NCBI RefSeq assembly: GCF_900113875.1
Contig: NZ_FORA01000001.1
Coordinates: 62,001-126,000 of the forward strand
Direction: 5' to 3'
Source: Jannaschia pohangensis
GTDB taxonomy: Bacteria; Pseudomonadota; Alphaproteobacteria; Rhodobacterales; Rhodobacteraceae
Length of the DNA stretch: 64,000 nucleotides
Below are positions 1 through 7,941 of this stretch, piece by piece. The notes under the pieces are model-generated. The model was not told where the DNA came from, did not search any database, and saw only the letters and a program-made list of their open reading frames with translations. The first letter of the stretch is position 1. The number at the start of each line of letters is the position of its first letter. The translations under genes were made by a program, and so were the position numbers.

Positions 1-390
1 CTCCACTGCAAGGGCGCGGCCGAGGCGGATCGCGGTCTGGCCCCCCTGGCCGGGTCCCGCGACGCGGCTTCCTACCTGCTGGCGGTGACAGGCCGCGACC
101 CCGACGCGCTTGGCGCGCTCAGCCATGGGGCCGGGCGGCGCTATGACCGGGCCGCGATGCACGGGCGGATGCGCGAGGGGCGGGCCGATCTGGCGGCGAT
201 GACGCGCAATGCCCTGGGCGGGCGGGTCATCTGCGAGGATCGCGCCCTCCAGGTCGAGGAATCGGGTCGCGCCTACAAGAATGCGGCGGCGGTGGTGGCC
301 GACCTGGCGGCGTTCGACCTGGCGCATCCGCTGGCGACATTGGTGCCACGCATCACCTTCAAGACCGCCCGGACAGGGGGCGAGGCATGA
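1..390 (+). CDS. rtcB: RtcB-family RNA ligase, C-terminal part (5' end outside window)
   Basis: An open frame runs from the first base to a TGA at 388-390, giving about 129 residues. They look like the C-terminal end of RtcB-type 3'-phosphate RNA ligases: residues near the start read as the late SRDAASYL-type segment, followed by LSHGAGRRYDR, where a conserved HGAGR-type His/Arg stretch of the guanylylation site is expected. RtcB joins a 2',3'-cyclic phosphate or 3'-phosphate end to a 5'-OH end using GTP and Mn. The stop overlaps the prfH start (ATGA), so the two are translationally coupled. The pairing with prfH, rather than with rtcA, points to the RtcB2 subgroup. The N-terminal metal-binding part cannot be seen. 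Confidence 0.85.
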   Translation, partial: LHCKGAAEADRGLAPLAGSRDAASYLLAVTGRDPDALGALSHGAGRRYDRAAMHGRMREGRADLAAMTRNALGGRVICEDRALQVEESGRAYKNAAAVVADLAAFDLAHPLATLVPRITFKTARTGGEA

Positions 391-1016
391 GCATCGCGAC
401 GCTTCTGGTCAGCGCGGGCAATGGTCCCGCCGAATGCCGCATGGCAGTCGGATACCTCATCCCCGTGATCGAAGCGGCGGCATCGGCGTCGGGTCTGGCC
501 ATGGACGTCGCGGCGCGCGCGGCACCCCATGGTCCGTCGTCGGCCATCCTGACGCTCACCGGGGCGGGGGCCGAGCCCTTTGCCCGCAACTGGACCGGGC
601 CGGTGCTCTGGCAATGCCCCAGTCCGCTGCGCCCGGCCTATCGGCGCAAAAGCTGGTTCGTTCAGGTCTTCGCCCTGCCACACGGACCTTCTCAGGTTCG
701 CATCGATCCGGCAGAGGTGCAGATGCAGGCCATGCGCGCTTCCGGCCCCGGCGGGCAACACGTGAACAAGACCGACAGCGCGATCCGGGCCCGCTGGCGT
801 GATCCGGGCGGGCAGGAGTATGTGGTCGTCGTCCGGGGCAGCCGGTCGCAGCATCAGAACCGCAAGGCCGCGCTCGACCGTCTGGCGGCGCTGGTCACCG
901 CCGATCTGACCGAGGCCGAGGCCTCGCGTCAGGGTCGGGCGCACCGCCTCCATCAATCGGTGCAGCGCGGTGCGGCGCAGAGGACGTTCAGCGGGCCGGA
1001 CTTCCGGCCCGCATGA
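387..1016 (+). CDS. prfH: PrfH, release-factor-like peptidyl-tRNA hydrolase
   Basis: 209 residues, about the usual PrfH length. A GGQ motif sits at residues 122-124 in the context SGPGGQHVNKTDSAIR, the peptidyl-tRNA hydrolysis loop of class I release factors. The N-terminal 110 residues do not resemble the codon-recognition domain of RF1/RF2, which matches PrfH. From established work on RtcB2-PrfH, this factor releases the nascent chain from ribosomes cut in the 16S decoding centre by ribotoxins, so that RtcB2 can reseal the rRNA. The ATG overlaps the rtcB stop by 4 bases. The gene converges on the PAS gene, with only 3 bases between the stops. Confidence 0.9.
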   Translation: MSIATLLVSAGNGPAECRMAVGYLIPVIEAAASASGLAMDVAARAAPHGPSSAILTLTGAGAEPFARNWTGPVLWQCPSPLRPAYRRKSWFVQVFALPHGPSQVRIDPAEVQMQAMRASGPGGQHVNKTDSAIRARWRDPGGQEYVVVVRGSRSQHQNRKAALDRLAALVTADLTEAEASRQGRAHRLHQSVQRGAAQRTFSGPDFRPA

Positions 1017-1019
1017 CGG

Positions 1020-1709
1020 TCATTTCACCACGCGCAACCATGGAACGGACGAGGGACGCGCCTGAAACGGCGTCTGACCCTCGGCCAGCCCAAGGGCCGA
1101 AATCTCGACCGGCAGATGGTGATCGGTCAGCCGCCGCTGCGGCCCCGCGCCATTCCGCGCCCCGGCCAGCGGCACAAGTGTCGCGTTGGTCAGGCTGAAC
1201 CTGCGCGGCGTGTCGCGCACCATGCGGTCGGTCACCATCACGGTCAGCGCCTTGGTCGGCTGCCCCGCCGCATCCAGCAGCGGCAGGACGAGCATGCGCC
1301 CCGTCACGATCCCTTCCTTGCCATCGGAAATCAGGTCCAGTTCCAGCGATGCGGGCGTATCGAACACCTGTTCGATCTGGTCCACCACGCGGGTGCGGTC
1401 GGCCACGTCGAAAAAGGCCCGGATCGGCAGGCCGCGCACATCCATCCCCATCAGGTCGTGCATGACATGGCCGCCGAGACGGACGCGCACCGTGCCGTGC
1501 CGGACCTGATCCAGGATCATCGCGTGCCCCAGGATCAGCCGCATCGCATGCGGGTCGAGTGCTGCGCGACGCGGAAGGTCCGACCCCTCCCGAAGCGAGG
1601 TCCAATAGCGCCAGGCCTCCTCCAGCAGGGGGGATTTGCGCATCATGCGCAGGCCCGTCAGATCGCCGAACTGGGCAGAATTGCCCCCGGTATTTTCAAA
1701 ATTCATCAT
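1020..1709 (-). CDS. PAS-domain protein (PAS_5 / DUF1388-like)
   Basis: About 229 residues from the ATG at 1709; a second in-frame ATG is at 1706. A longer frame extends upstream to 1856, but MMNFENTGG at 1709 is the natural start of this family. The central part (LPRRAALDPHAMRLILGHAMILDQV, then RVRLGGHVMHDLMGMDVRGLPIRAFF) matches the alphaproteobacterial PAS_5 fold, a soluble single-PAS protein of unknown ligand often present in several copies in Rhodobacteraceae. No kinase, GGDEF or HTH domain is attached, so an output cannot be named. Convergent with prfH. Confidence 0.75.
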   Translation of the reverse strand: MMNFENTGGNSAQFGDLTGLRMMRKSPLLEEAWRYWTSLREGSDLPRRAALDPHAMRLILGHAMILDQVRHGTVRVRLGGHVMHDLMGMDVRGLPIRAFFDVADRTRVVDQIEQVFDTPASLELDLISDGKEGIVTGRMLVLPLLDAAGQPTKALTVMVTDRMVRDTPRRFSLTNATLVPLAGARNGAGPQRRLTDHHLPVEISALGLAEGQTPFQARPSSVPWLRVVK

Positions 1710-1904
1710 ACCCACCGTTCCAATGTTCCTTGGTCTTGGCCGCATCTTCGCCATGTCCGGGACGAAAATGCGGCCAACGCCACCACCCAAAGGCAGAAAT
1801 AAGGCAAGCTGCCTCAAAATGCTCGCATTTCCTTCACCTTTGGTTAATCGGTTCACGCACCACGAAGACTTGCCGCCGGGTCCGCCGCCGCGCTAGGCCG
1901 GGGT

Positions 1905-2765
1905 ATGAAATCGATGACGGGATATGCGGCGCGCGATGCGGATGGACGCCGGTGGGAGCTGCGGTCGGTCAATGCGCGCGGGCTTGATCTGCGGTTGCGC
2001 CTGCCCGAGGTGCCGGGGCTGGAGCCTGCGGCGCGGGCGGCCTTGTCGGGGGTGGTGGCGCGGGGCAACCTGACCCTGTCGCTGCGCCTTGGGGAGGGCG
2101 AGGGTGGGGCGGTGCCGCGCCTCGACCCCGATGCCCTCGCCGCAGCCCTGGCAGTCATCGCCGAGGTGCAGGCTGCGGCAGAGGCGGCGGGTCAACTCCT
2201 CGCCCCGCAGAGCGCGACCGACATCCTGAGCGTGCGGGGCGTCTACGAAACCCGCCCGGCGACCGACGGCCTGACCCTGGCCGAGTTACAGGCCGACCTC
2301 ACCGATCTGATCGCGGCTTTCGACGCCGACCGTGCCCGCGAGGGGGCGGGGCTGCGACAGGTGCTGGCCGACCAGATCGCGGAGATCGCCGACCTGACCG
2401 AGCGCGCCGCCCATCTGGCCGAGGCGCGTGCCGATCACATGGCCGAGACCTTCCGCGCGGCTCTGGCGCGCCTGCGGGATGCGCAGATCGACGAGGCCAA
2501 ATTGGCGCAGGACATCGCCGCCCTGGCCATCAAGGCCGACATCACCGAAGAGATCGACCGGCTCCGCCTGCATGTCACCGCCGCGCGCGACCTGCTGACG
2601 ACCAAGGGGCCCGTGGGCCGCAAGCTCGACTTCCTGACGCAGGAATTCAACCGCGAGGCGAATACCCTCTGCTCCAAGGCCAACATGGCCGAAATGACCA
2701 CCCTGGGCCTTGCGCTCAAGGCCGTGATCGACCGCCTGCGCGAGCAGGTCCAGAACGTGGAATGA
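1905..2765 (+). CDS. YicC/YloC-family endoribonuclease
   Basis: 286 residues beginning MKSMTGYA, the signature start of YicC/YloC proteins. The C-terminal half carries the conserved [25 protein letters not shown]-type block followed by the [13 protein letters not shown] tail. Members of the family are divalent-metal-dependent endoribonucleases; in E. coli YicC affects turnover of the sRNA RyhB. The gene lies 4 bases upstream of gmk, a pairing widely conserved in proteobacteria. No strong Shine-Dalgarno is visible before the ATG; the start is chosen from the conserved N-terminus. Confidence 0.92.
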   Translation: MKSMTGYAARDADGRRWELRSVNARGLDLRLRLPEVPGLEPAARAALSGVVARGNLTLSLRLGEGEGGAVPRLDPDALAAALAVIAEVQAAAEAAGQLLAPQSATDILSVRGVYETRPATDGLTLAELQADLTDLIAAFDADRAREGAGLRQVLADQIAEIADLTERAAHLAEARADHMAETFRAALARLRDAQIDEAKLAQDIAALAIKADITEEIDRLRLHVTAARDLLTTKGPVGRKLDFLTQEFNREANTLCSKANMAEMTTLGLALKAVIDRLREQVQNVE

Positions 2766-2769
2766 CCCG

Positions 2770-3426
2770 ATGACCCCCTTGCACGACAGCCGACGCGGCC
2801 TTGCCGTCATCCTCTCCAGCCCCTCGGGCGCGGGCAAGTCGACGATGGCGCGCCGCCTGATGGCCTGGGATCCGACGCTCAGCTTTTCGGTCTCGGCCAC
2901 CACCCGGCCGCCCCGCGCGGGCGAGGAGGAGGGGGTGCATTACTATTTCCGCAGTCGGGAGCAGTTCGGCAAGATGGTCCTCGATGGCGAGATGCTGGAA
3001 CATGCGGAGGTCTTCGGCAATCACTACGGCAGCCCCCGCGCGCCGGTCGAGGCCGCGCTGACGGCGGGTCGCGACGTGATCTTCGACATCGACTGGCAGG
3101 GTGGCCAGCAGATCCGCAATTCCGCCCTGGGCCGCGACGTGGTGTCGATCTTCATCCTGCCGCCGTCGATTGCCGAACTGGAACGCCGCCTGCGCGAACG
3201 CGGACAAGACAGCGCCGAGGTGATCGCCGGGCGCATGGCCAAGTCCGAGGACGAGATCAGCCATTGGGCGGAATATGACTACGTTCTGGTCAATGACGAC
3301 CCCGACGCCTGCGAGGCGCGGCTTCGCACCATCCTGACCGCCGAACGTCTGCGCCGCGATCGGCAACCCTGGCTCAGCGGATTTACCCGCAGCCTGAACG
3401 ACGAATTCCGAGGGAGAACGACATGA
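2770..3426 (+). CDS. gmk: Guanylate kinase
   Basis: 218 residues. The P-loop SPSGAGKST has its Lys at about residue 23, followed by [20 protein letters not shown] and the [12 protein letters not shown] segment that forms the GMP site. It phosphorylates GMP to GDP with ATP in the cytoplasm. It follows yicC by 4 bases, and its TGA overlaps the ATG of the next gene (ATGA), so the three genes are probably one transcript. Length and motifs are complete, with nothing unusual. Confidence 0.97.
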   Translation: MTPLHDSRRGLAVILSSPSGAGKSTMARRLMAWDPTLSFSVSATTRPPRAGEEEGVHYYFRSREQFGKMVLDGEMLEHAEVFGNHYGSPRAPVEAALTAGRDVIFDIDWQGGQQIRNSALGRDVVSIFILPPSIAELERRLRERGQDSAEVIAGRMAKSEDEISHWAEYDYVLVNDDPDACEARLRTILTAERLRRDRQPWLSGFTRSLNDEFRGRTT

Positions 3427-3941
3427 TCTATGCGCTGGACGGTATCACCCCCGACATCGCCGACGACGCCTGGGTCGCCCCGGATGCCAACATCATCGGC
3501 GCGATCACCCTTTTGGCCGGGTCCAACGTCTGGTTCGGCGCCACGCTGCGCGGCGACAACGAACGGATCACCCTGGGCCGGGGCAGCAACATCCAGGAGG
3601 CCTGCGTGTTGCACACCGATCTGGGCTTTCCGCTGACCATCGGGGCGGATTGCACCATCGGGCACAAGGCGATGCTGCACGGCTGCACCATCGGGGACGG
3701 GTCGCTGATCGGGATGGGGGCGACCGTTCTGAACGGCGCCAGGATCGGGCGCGGCTGTCTGATCGGGGCCGGGGCTCTGATTACCGAAGGCAAGGTGATC
3801 CCCGACGGCAGCCTTGTGATGGGCGCGCCGGGCAAGGTGGTCCGCGAACTGGACGATGCCGCGCAAAAGGCGCTTGTCCAGTCCGCGGTTCACTACTGTG
3901 CGAATGCAGCGCGGTTCCGGGATGGGTTGAGGCCCGCCTGA
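3423..3941 (+). CDS. Gamma-carbonic-anhydrase-like hexapeptide protein
   Basis: 172 residues made almost entirely of hexapeptide repeats (I-G-x-x-x-x) that fold as a left-handed beta helix. It matches the YrdA/PaaY/CaiE type of gamma carbonic anhydrases, including the metal-site pattern HTD followed by [16 protein letters not shown] clear AGGGAGA ribosome site precedes the ATG, which overlaps the gmk stop. Whether it hydrates CO2 or acts on another small substrate cannot be decided from sequence, since many YrdA-type members have no proven activity. It converges on chpT with a 5-base gap. Confidence 0.9.
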   Translation: MIYALDGITPDIADDAWVAPDANIIGAITLLAGSNVWFGATLRGDNERITLGRGSNIQEACVLHTDLGFPLTIGADCTIGHKAMLHGCTIGDGSLIGMGATVLNGARIGRGCLIGAGALITEGKVIPDGSLVMGAPGKVVRELDDAAQKALVQSAVHYCANAARFRDGLRPA

Positions 3942-3946
3942 GAGGG

Positions 3947-4573
3947 TCAGACAATCAGGCTCAGGTGGCGTTCATCCGCGCTGACCGAGACGGGGCGCCG
4001 CAACTTGCGGCTGATGTCGGCCAGGATGCCGAACTGCACCTCGGAGCCCTTCAGATCGCGGGGCAGGTCGCCCCGGCCGAGCGATTGCCAGAGCAACTCG
4101 TCGATCTTGAGGCGTTTGGCATCGACGTGGATGACCCAGGCCGCTTCGTTGCGGACGACCTCGATTTCCGCCCCCCAGGGGGTCGCCACCTCGATGCAGT
4201 TGAGCGCAAGGCAAGCCAGCCGCATTTCGGCGCGGCTGCGCGTCTCCTCGTCGCGCCAGATGACCCGCGACCGTGTCTCGCGGTACATCGCATCAAGGGT
4301 CGCGCGGATGTCGCGGGCCGACATCGCCGCCGCATCCGTCGCCGAACCGAAGGCCACGCGAAAGAACTTGATCCGCGCCACCGCCGCATCGACGGATGCC
4401 CGGATGAGCGCCATTTCCTCGCCGCCACCGCCGGACAACTCCAGCAATTCCAGTCCGTTGCCGATTGCGCCGATCGGACTGATCAGGTCGTGGCAGAGCC
4501 GCGATCCAAGCAGTGCCAGCAAATCAGGCTCGTTTCCCGTCTGGTCCATGGCTATATCGTTCATGTCCTTCAT
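3947..4573 (-). CDS. chpT: ChpT-like histidine phosphotransferase
   Basis: 208 residues from the first ATG; Met4 and Met9 are alternative starts. The phospho-acceptor block SRLCHDLISPIGAIGNGLELL puts the histidine at about residue 28 of a dimerisation helix. It is followed by a degenerate, non-ATP-binding histidine-kinase-like domain, the build of ChpT. In Caulobacter ChpT passes phosphate from CckA to CtrA and CpdR; in Rhodobacterales this relay controls motility, gene transfer agents and quorum responses. Its start lies only 12 bases from the divergent DUF3553 gene, so the ribosome sites of both genes sit in the same short spacer. Confidence 0.85.
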   Translation of the reverse strand: MKDMNDIAMDQTGNEPDLLALLGSRLCHDLISPIGAIGNGLELLELSGGGGEEMALIRASVDAAVARIKFFRVAFGSATDAAAMSARDIRATLDAMYRETRSRVIWRDEETRSRAEMRLACLALNCIEVATPWGAEIEVVRNEAAWVIHVDAKRLKIDELLWQSLGRGDLPRDLKGSEVQFGILADISRKLRRPVSVSADERHLSLIV

Positions 4574-4585
4574 CGGAGGCCTTTC

Positions 4586-4768
4586 ATGGTCCGTGACCTC
4601 AATTCCATCCTAGAACCCGGTATGCTTGTCCGCCACCCCGAGGTGCCCGACTGGGGTCTGGGTCAGGTTCAATCGGTCATCGGTCCCCGTATAACTGTCA
4701 ATTTCGAGAATGCGGGCAAACAACTGATCGACGGGTCCAGAATAACCCTGACCCCGGTGTTCGACTGA
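4586..4768 (+). CDS. DUF3553 protein
   Basis: 60 residues from the ATG at 4586, preceded by an ATCGGAGG ribosome site at 4572-4579. The protein begins MVRDLNSILEPGMLVRHPEVPDWGLGQVQS and ends ITLTPVFD, the compact beta-rich DUF3553 fold; the pattern resembles small SH3-like or CarD/UvrD-tail modules that bind protein partners. Its function is unknown. A longer open frame runs upstream on this strand but lies antisense to chpT, so the ATG with the good ribosome site is used. It is divergently paired with chpT. Confidence 0.85.
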   Translation: MVRDLNSILEPGMLVRHPEVPDWGLGQVQSVIGPRITVNFENAGKQLIDGSRITLTPVFD

Positions 4769-4899
4769 ATTCGCCCACGGCTACAATACCCCGGGTCTTG
4801 CACGAGATGGTTAACAGAAGGTTTACAGCAGGGATTCGCGCGTCAGCGTCGGCGCCTCCCCGCTTGCCTGCGGTGCCGCGGCGCAATAGGCAACCAGGC

Positions 4900-5631
4900 A
4901 TGGAGACGAGCCTGACGCTGAGCATTTCGCGCGACCCTGCGGACCTTTGGGCCGTTCGCGCGCTGCGTCACCGGGTCTTCGTCGAGGAGATGGGCGCGAC
5001 CCCGGGCCCCGACGGGCAGGAGGGGGACGAGTTCGACGCGGGCTGCGATCACCTGATCCTGCGCGACCGCGCGCGGCCCGACCTCGGCGTCGTCGCCACC
5101 CTGCGAACCAGACCCGGCGCGGCCTATACCGCGCGGGAGTTCGACGTCGCAGCCTTGCAGGCCACCGGGCGCAAGATGGCCGAGCTTGGGCGGGCCTGCT
5201 TGCACCGCGACTATCGTGGGGGATTGGCGGGGCTAATTATTTTCAAGGGCTTGCTCGACATTCTTCACGCGAATGGCGTGGGCCTTGTGGTCGGCACGGC
5301 GTCCTTTCCCGGGGCCGACGTCACCCCGCATTTGCCCGCCCTGCGGCGTCTGCGGGCCGAGGCATTGGCCCCGCCGCACCTCTGCCCGGTGGCGCGGGGT
5401 GCAGGTGCCGTTCCCATCAGCGGCGATGCGCCGCGCACGGCGATGACGGGGGTTCCGGCGCTCATCAAGACCTACCTCCGGGCCGGGGCATGGGTCGGCG
5501 ACGGCGCCTATATCGATCGCAACTTCAACACCGTCGACATCTGCATGGTCCTCGACCTGGACCGGGTGGCACCCCTGGGTCGACAGGCGGGGCGGCGGAT
5601 CACCACAAAGGGAGCAGACACGAATGTCTGA
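4900..5631 (+). CDS. olsB: N-acyl-ornithine synthase (GNAT-type acyltransferase)
   Basis: 243 residues from the ATG at 4900; an upstream extension to 4798 is open but has low-complexity Arg/Pro content. The region ALRHRVFVEEMG, then MAELGRACLHRDYRGG, matches the autoinducer-synthase-like GNAT fold of OlsB, which transfers a 3-hydroxyacyl group from ACP to the alpha-amino group of ornithine. The next gene, 9 bases downstream, is an olsA-type acyltransferase that would add the second acyl chain, so this is the ornithine membrane-lipid pair. Ornithine lipids are common in roseobacters. Confidence 0.88.
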   Translation: METSLTLSISRDPADLWAVRALRHRVFVEEMGATPGPDGQEGDEFDAGCDHLILRDRARPDLGVVATLRTRPGAAYTAREFDVAALQATGRKMAELGRACLHRDYRGGLAGLIIFKGLLDILHANGVGLVVGTASFPGADVTPHLPALRRLRAEALAPPHLCPVARGAGAVPISGDAPRTAMTGVPALIKTYLRAGAWVGDGAYIDRNFNTVDICMVLDLDRVAPLGRQAGRRITTKGADTNV

Positions 5632-5640
5632 CAATCGCCC

Positions 5641-6474
5641 ATGATGTGGGACAACACGACCAAGCCGCCGGTGCGCAAACTGGGGCCAATGGATTGGGTT
5701 CGGGTCGTCCTGCGCGGCATCATACTGGCCGTGGTGACCTTCGGCGGGCTGCTCATCCTGTTGCTGACCCGGCTGATCGAGGCGCCGATCCACGGGATGC
5801 AGCGCCCCTGGACGCCGCGCATCACCATGGCGGTCTGCAAGTCGGCCTTCGTCATCCTGGGCATGCGGCGCGATGTGCGCGGGCAGGTGATGCAGGGCAA
5901 GGGCGCCGTGGTGGCGAACCACGGGTCCTGGCTGGATATCTTTGCGCTCAATGCCTCCAAGCCGATCTATTTCGTGGCCAAGGACGACGTGGCGAAATGG
6001 CCCGGCATCGGTTGGCTGGCGCGGGCGACCGGGACCGTCTTTATCAAGCGCGACCGCAGCGATGTGACGCGGCAGCTCGCCGTCTTCGACGAGCGGCTGC
6101 GGGCCGGTCACAAGCTCCTGTTCTTTCCCGAAGGGACCACGACCGACAGCCTGCGTGTGATCCGTTTCAAGCCGACGCTGTTCGGGGCCTTCCTGACGGA
6201 GGAACTGCGCGAATACATGCAGGTTCAGCCGGTCACCGTGGCCTATCATCCGCCCCCGGGCGTGCCCGAGACGTTCTATGGCTGGTGGGGCGATCACGAC
6301 TTTGCCGCGCATCTGGTGCAGATGCTGGCCGTGCCGGGACATGGGCGGGTGGAGGTGATCTATCACCCGCCGCTCAAGGTCAGCGATTTCACCGACCGTC
6401 GTGAATTGGCGCAAGCCGCCGAAGACATCGTGCGGGCGGGCCTGCGCGACGCCGGGCGTCACATCGGCGAATGA
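5641..6474 (+). CDS. olsA: Lyso-ornithine-lipid O-acyltransferase / 1-acylglycerol-3-phosphate acyltransferase
   Basis: 277 residues. One N-terminal membrane segment (about residues 20-45, RVVLRGIILAVVTFGGLLILLL) is followed by the acyltransferase motifs NHGSWLD (the HX4D catalytic box) and FPEGTTTDS (substrate-phosphate or headgroup box). It is membrane-bound and uses acyl-ACP or acyl-CoA. Placement directly after olsB argues for OlsA rather than a dedicated PlsC, although the two families overlap and some OlsA proteins do both. Convergent, with no gap, with the ThiE-like gene. Confidence 0.87.
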   Translation: MMWDNTTKPPVRKLGPMDWVRVVLRGIILAVVTFGGLLILLLTRLIEAPIHGMQRPWTPRITMAVCKSAFVILGMRRDVRGQVMQGKGAVVANHGSWLDIFALNASKPIYFVAKDDVAKWPGIGWLARATGTVFIKRDRSDVTRQLAVFDERLRAGHKLLFFPEGTTTDSLRVIRFKPTLFGAFLTEELREYMQVQPVTVAYHPPPGVPETFYGWWGDHDFAAHLVQMLAVPGHGRVEVIYHPPLKVSDFTDRRELAQAAEDIVRAGLRDAGRHIGE

Positions 6475-7086
6475 TCAGCCGCGCAGCGGGGCCGTCAACT
6501 CGCGCAGGCGGGCCATCGGGTCGTCAGCGGTCCAGATCTCTTCGCCCAAGGCGATGAAATCCGTGGCCCCGGCCAGCGCCGCGATGGTGTCGAGGTCGAG
6601 CGCGCCTTGAGCCACGACCGGCACCTCGATCATCTCGGACCACCACTGGAACAGGTCGATGTCGGCCCGCGCGCCGCTGCCCAGAACCGTGGGGCCCGCG
6701 GGCCCGAAGGCGACGTAGTCCGCCCCGGCTTCCCCGGCGGCCATTCCGTCATGGCGCGAGGTGCCGCAGAAGGCCCCGATGATCGGATCGCTGCCCCAGT
6801 CGTCGCGCAGTTTGCGCAACGGGCGCGGGTCGGTCAGATGCACCCCGTCCAGGCCAAGCCGTTCGACCAGTGCCGCGTGATCGGTGATGACCAGCGGCAC
6901 ATCGAAGCGATGCGCCACGTCGCGGCACAGGTCGGCCGCGCGCATCAGCCGGTCTTCGTCGCGGGTTGCAAGGTCGAGGCGCAGGCAGGCGATGTCGGCC
7001 CCCTCCAGCACGGCGGCCAGACGGTCGGGAAATCCGGCGTCGATCTCGGGCGGGGTGACGAGGTAAAGCTGCGGCATCTCGGACAT
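6475..7086 (-). CDS. Thiamine-phosphate-synthase-like (ThiE/TenI fold) protein, divergent
   Basis: 203 residues from the ATG at 7086. The frame stays open far upstream, but that part is antisense to trmJ. The order LYLVTPPEID, VPLVITDHAALVERLGLDGVHLTDP, GAFCGTSRHDGMAAGEAGADYVAFGP follows the TIM barrel of ThiE. Several key spots differ: the QLRxK segment reads CLRLDLATRD, and the phosphate loops usually ending in GGI read QGAL. It may be a TenI-like or otherwise repurposed paralogue rather than a working thiamine phosphate synthase. No other thiamine gene is nearby. Confidence 0.75.
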   Translation of the reverse strand: MSEMPQLYLVTPPEIDAGFPDRLAAVLEGADIACLRLDLATRDEDRLMRAADLCRDVAHRFDVPLVITDHAALVERLGLDGVHLTDPRPLRKLRDDWGSDPIIGAFCGTSRHDGMAAGEAGADYVAFGPAGPTVLGSGARADIDLFQWWSEMIEVPVVAQGALDLDTIAALAGATDFIALGEEIWTADDPMARLRELTAPLRG

Positions 7087-7167
7087 GGTCTTCTTCCCCT
7101 TGAATCTCGGCCTTCGATTAGCGGTCAGGGCGTTGCGCCGCAAGCGGCGGCGGGGTAGGGCGCGAGG

Positions 7168-7905
7168 ATGGAGAACAAGTCCCCTGCCTTCGTGCTCGTG
7201 CGGCCCCAGATGGGCGAGAATATCGGCGCGGCGGCGCGCTCGATGCTGAACTTCGATCTGGACCGGATGCGCGTGGTGGCCCCCCGCGACGGCTGGCCCA
7301 ATGAGCGCGCCGTGGCGCTGGCGTCGGGGGCCGGACGGGTGCTGGACGCCGCCCAACTGACCGCCACGACGGCCGAGGCGGTGGCCGACTGCACCATGGT
7401 CTTTGCCACCACCGCGCGGGACCGCGACCTGACCAAGCCCGTCTATTCCCCCGAAGGCGCCATGGCCGAGGCGCGCGACCGCATTGCCCGGGGTGAGAAG
7501 GTCGCGGTGCTGTTCGGGCCCGAGCGGACGGGCCTTGAGAATGACGATATCGTGCTGGCCAACGCCATCGTGACTGTGCCCACGAACCCGGCCTTTCCGT
7601 CGCTGAACCTTGCACAATGCGTGCTGTTGATGGGCTACGAATGGCGGCGCGCCCTCGATGCGCCCGCCGCGATGCAGATGGAGCTGGCGGGCACCGACTG
7701 GGCCGCGCAGGCCGAGATGGAGGCGCTGGTCGCCCATTACGAGGAACGGCTGGAGGAAGCGGGTTTCTTCTTTCCCGAGGCCAAGGCCCCGGCCATGCGC
7801 CGCAACCTGCGCAATCTCTGGAGCCGGATGCCCCTGACCCGGGCCGACGTGCAGATCTTTCACGGCATGATGCGACAGATGGTGCGCTGGAAGGAGCGGG
7901 GCTGA
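7168..7905 (+). CDS. trmJ: tRNA (cytidine/uridine-2'-O-)-methyltransferase TrmJ
   Basis: 245 residues, a SPOUT-class methyltransferase. The N-terminus FVLVRPQMGENIGAAARSMLNF and the knot motifs VLFGPERTGLENDDI and PSLNLAQCVLLMGYE are those of TrmJ, which 2'-O-methylates position 32 of tRNA using S-adenosylmethionine. The C-terminal extension after residue 165 is the helical part typical of TrmJ and absent from TrmL. GAGG lies directly before the ATG. ctaA follows 36 bases downstream on the same strand. Confidence 0.9.
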   Translation: MENKSPAFVLVRPQMGENIGAAARSMLNFDLDRMRVVAPRDGWPNERAVALASGAGRVLDAAQLTATTAEAVADCTMVFATTARDRDLTKPVYSPEGAMAEARDRIARGEKVAVLFGPERTGLENDDIVLANAIVTVPTNPAFPSLNLAQCVLLMGYEWRRALDAPAAMQMELAGTDWAAQAEMEALVAHYEERLEEAGFFFPEAKAPAMRRNLRNLWSRMPLTRADVQIFHGMMRQMVRWKERG

Positions 7906-7941
7906 GCCCCTACCTCAGGCCCTATACGCAGAGGAACGACC

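Noticed and set aside
4811-4826. TTAA-N7-TTTA and, at 58536-58550, TTAA-N7-TTAC, near CtrA-type boxes
   Set aside because: Each has one mismatch in the second half and such matches occur by chance; adjacency of chpT is not evidence of binding.
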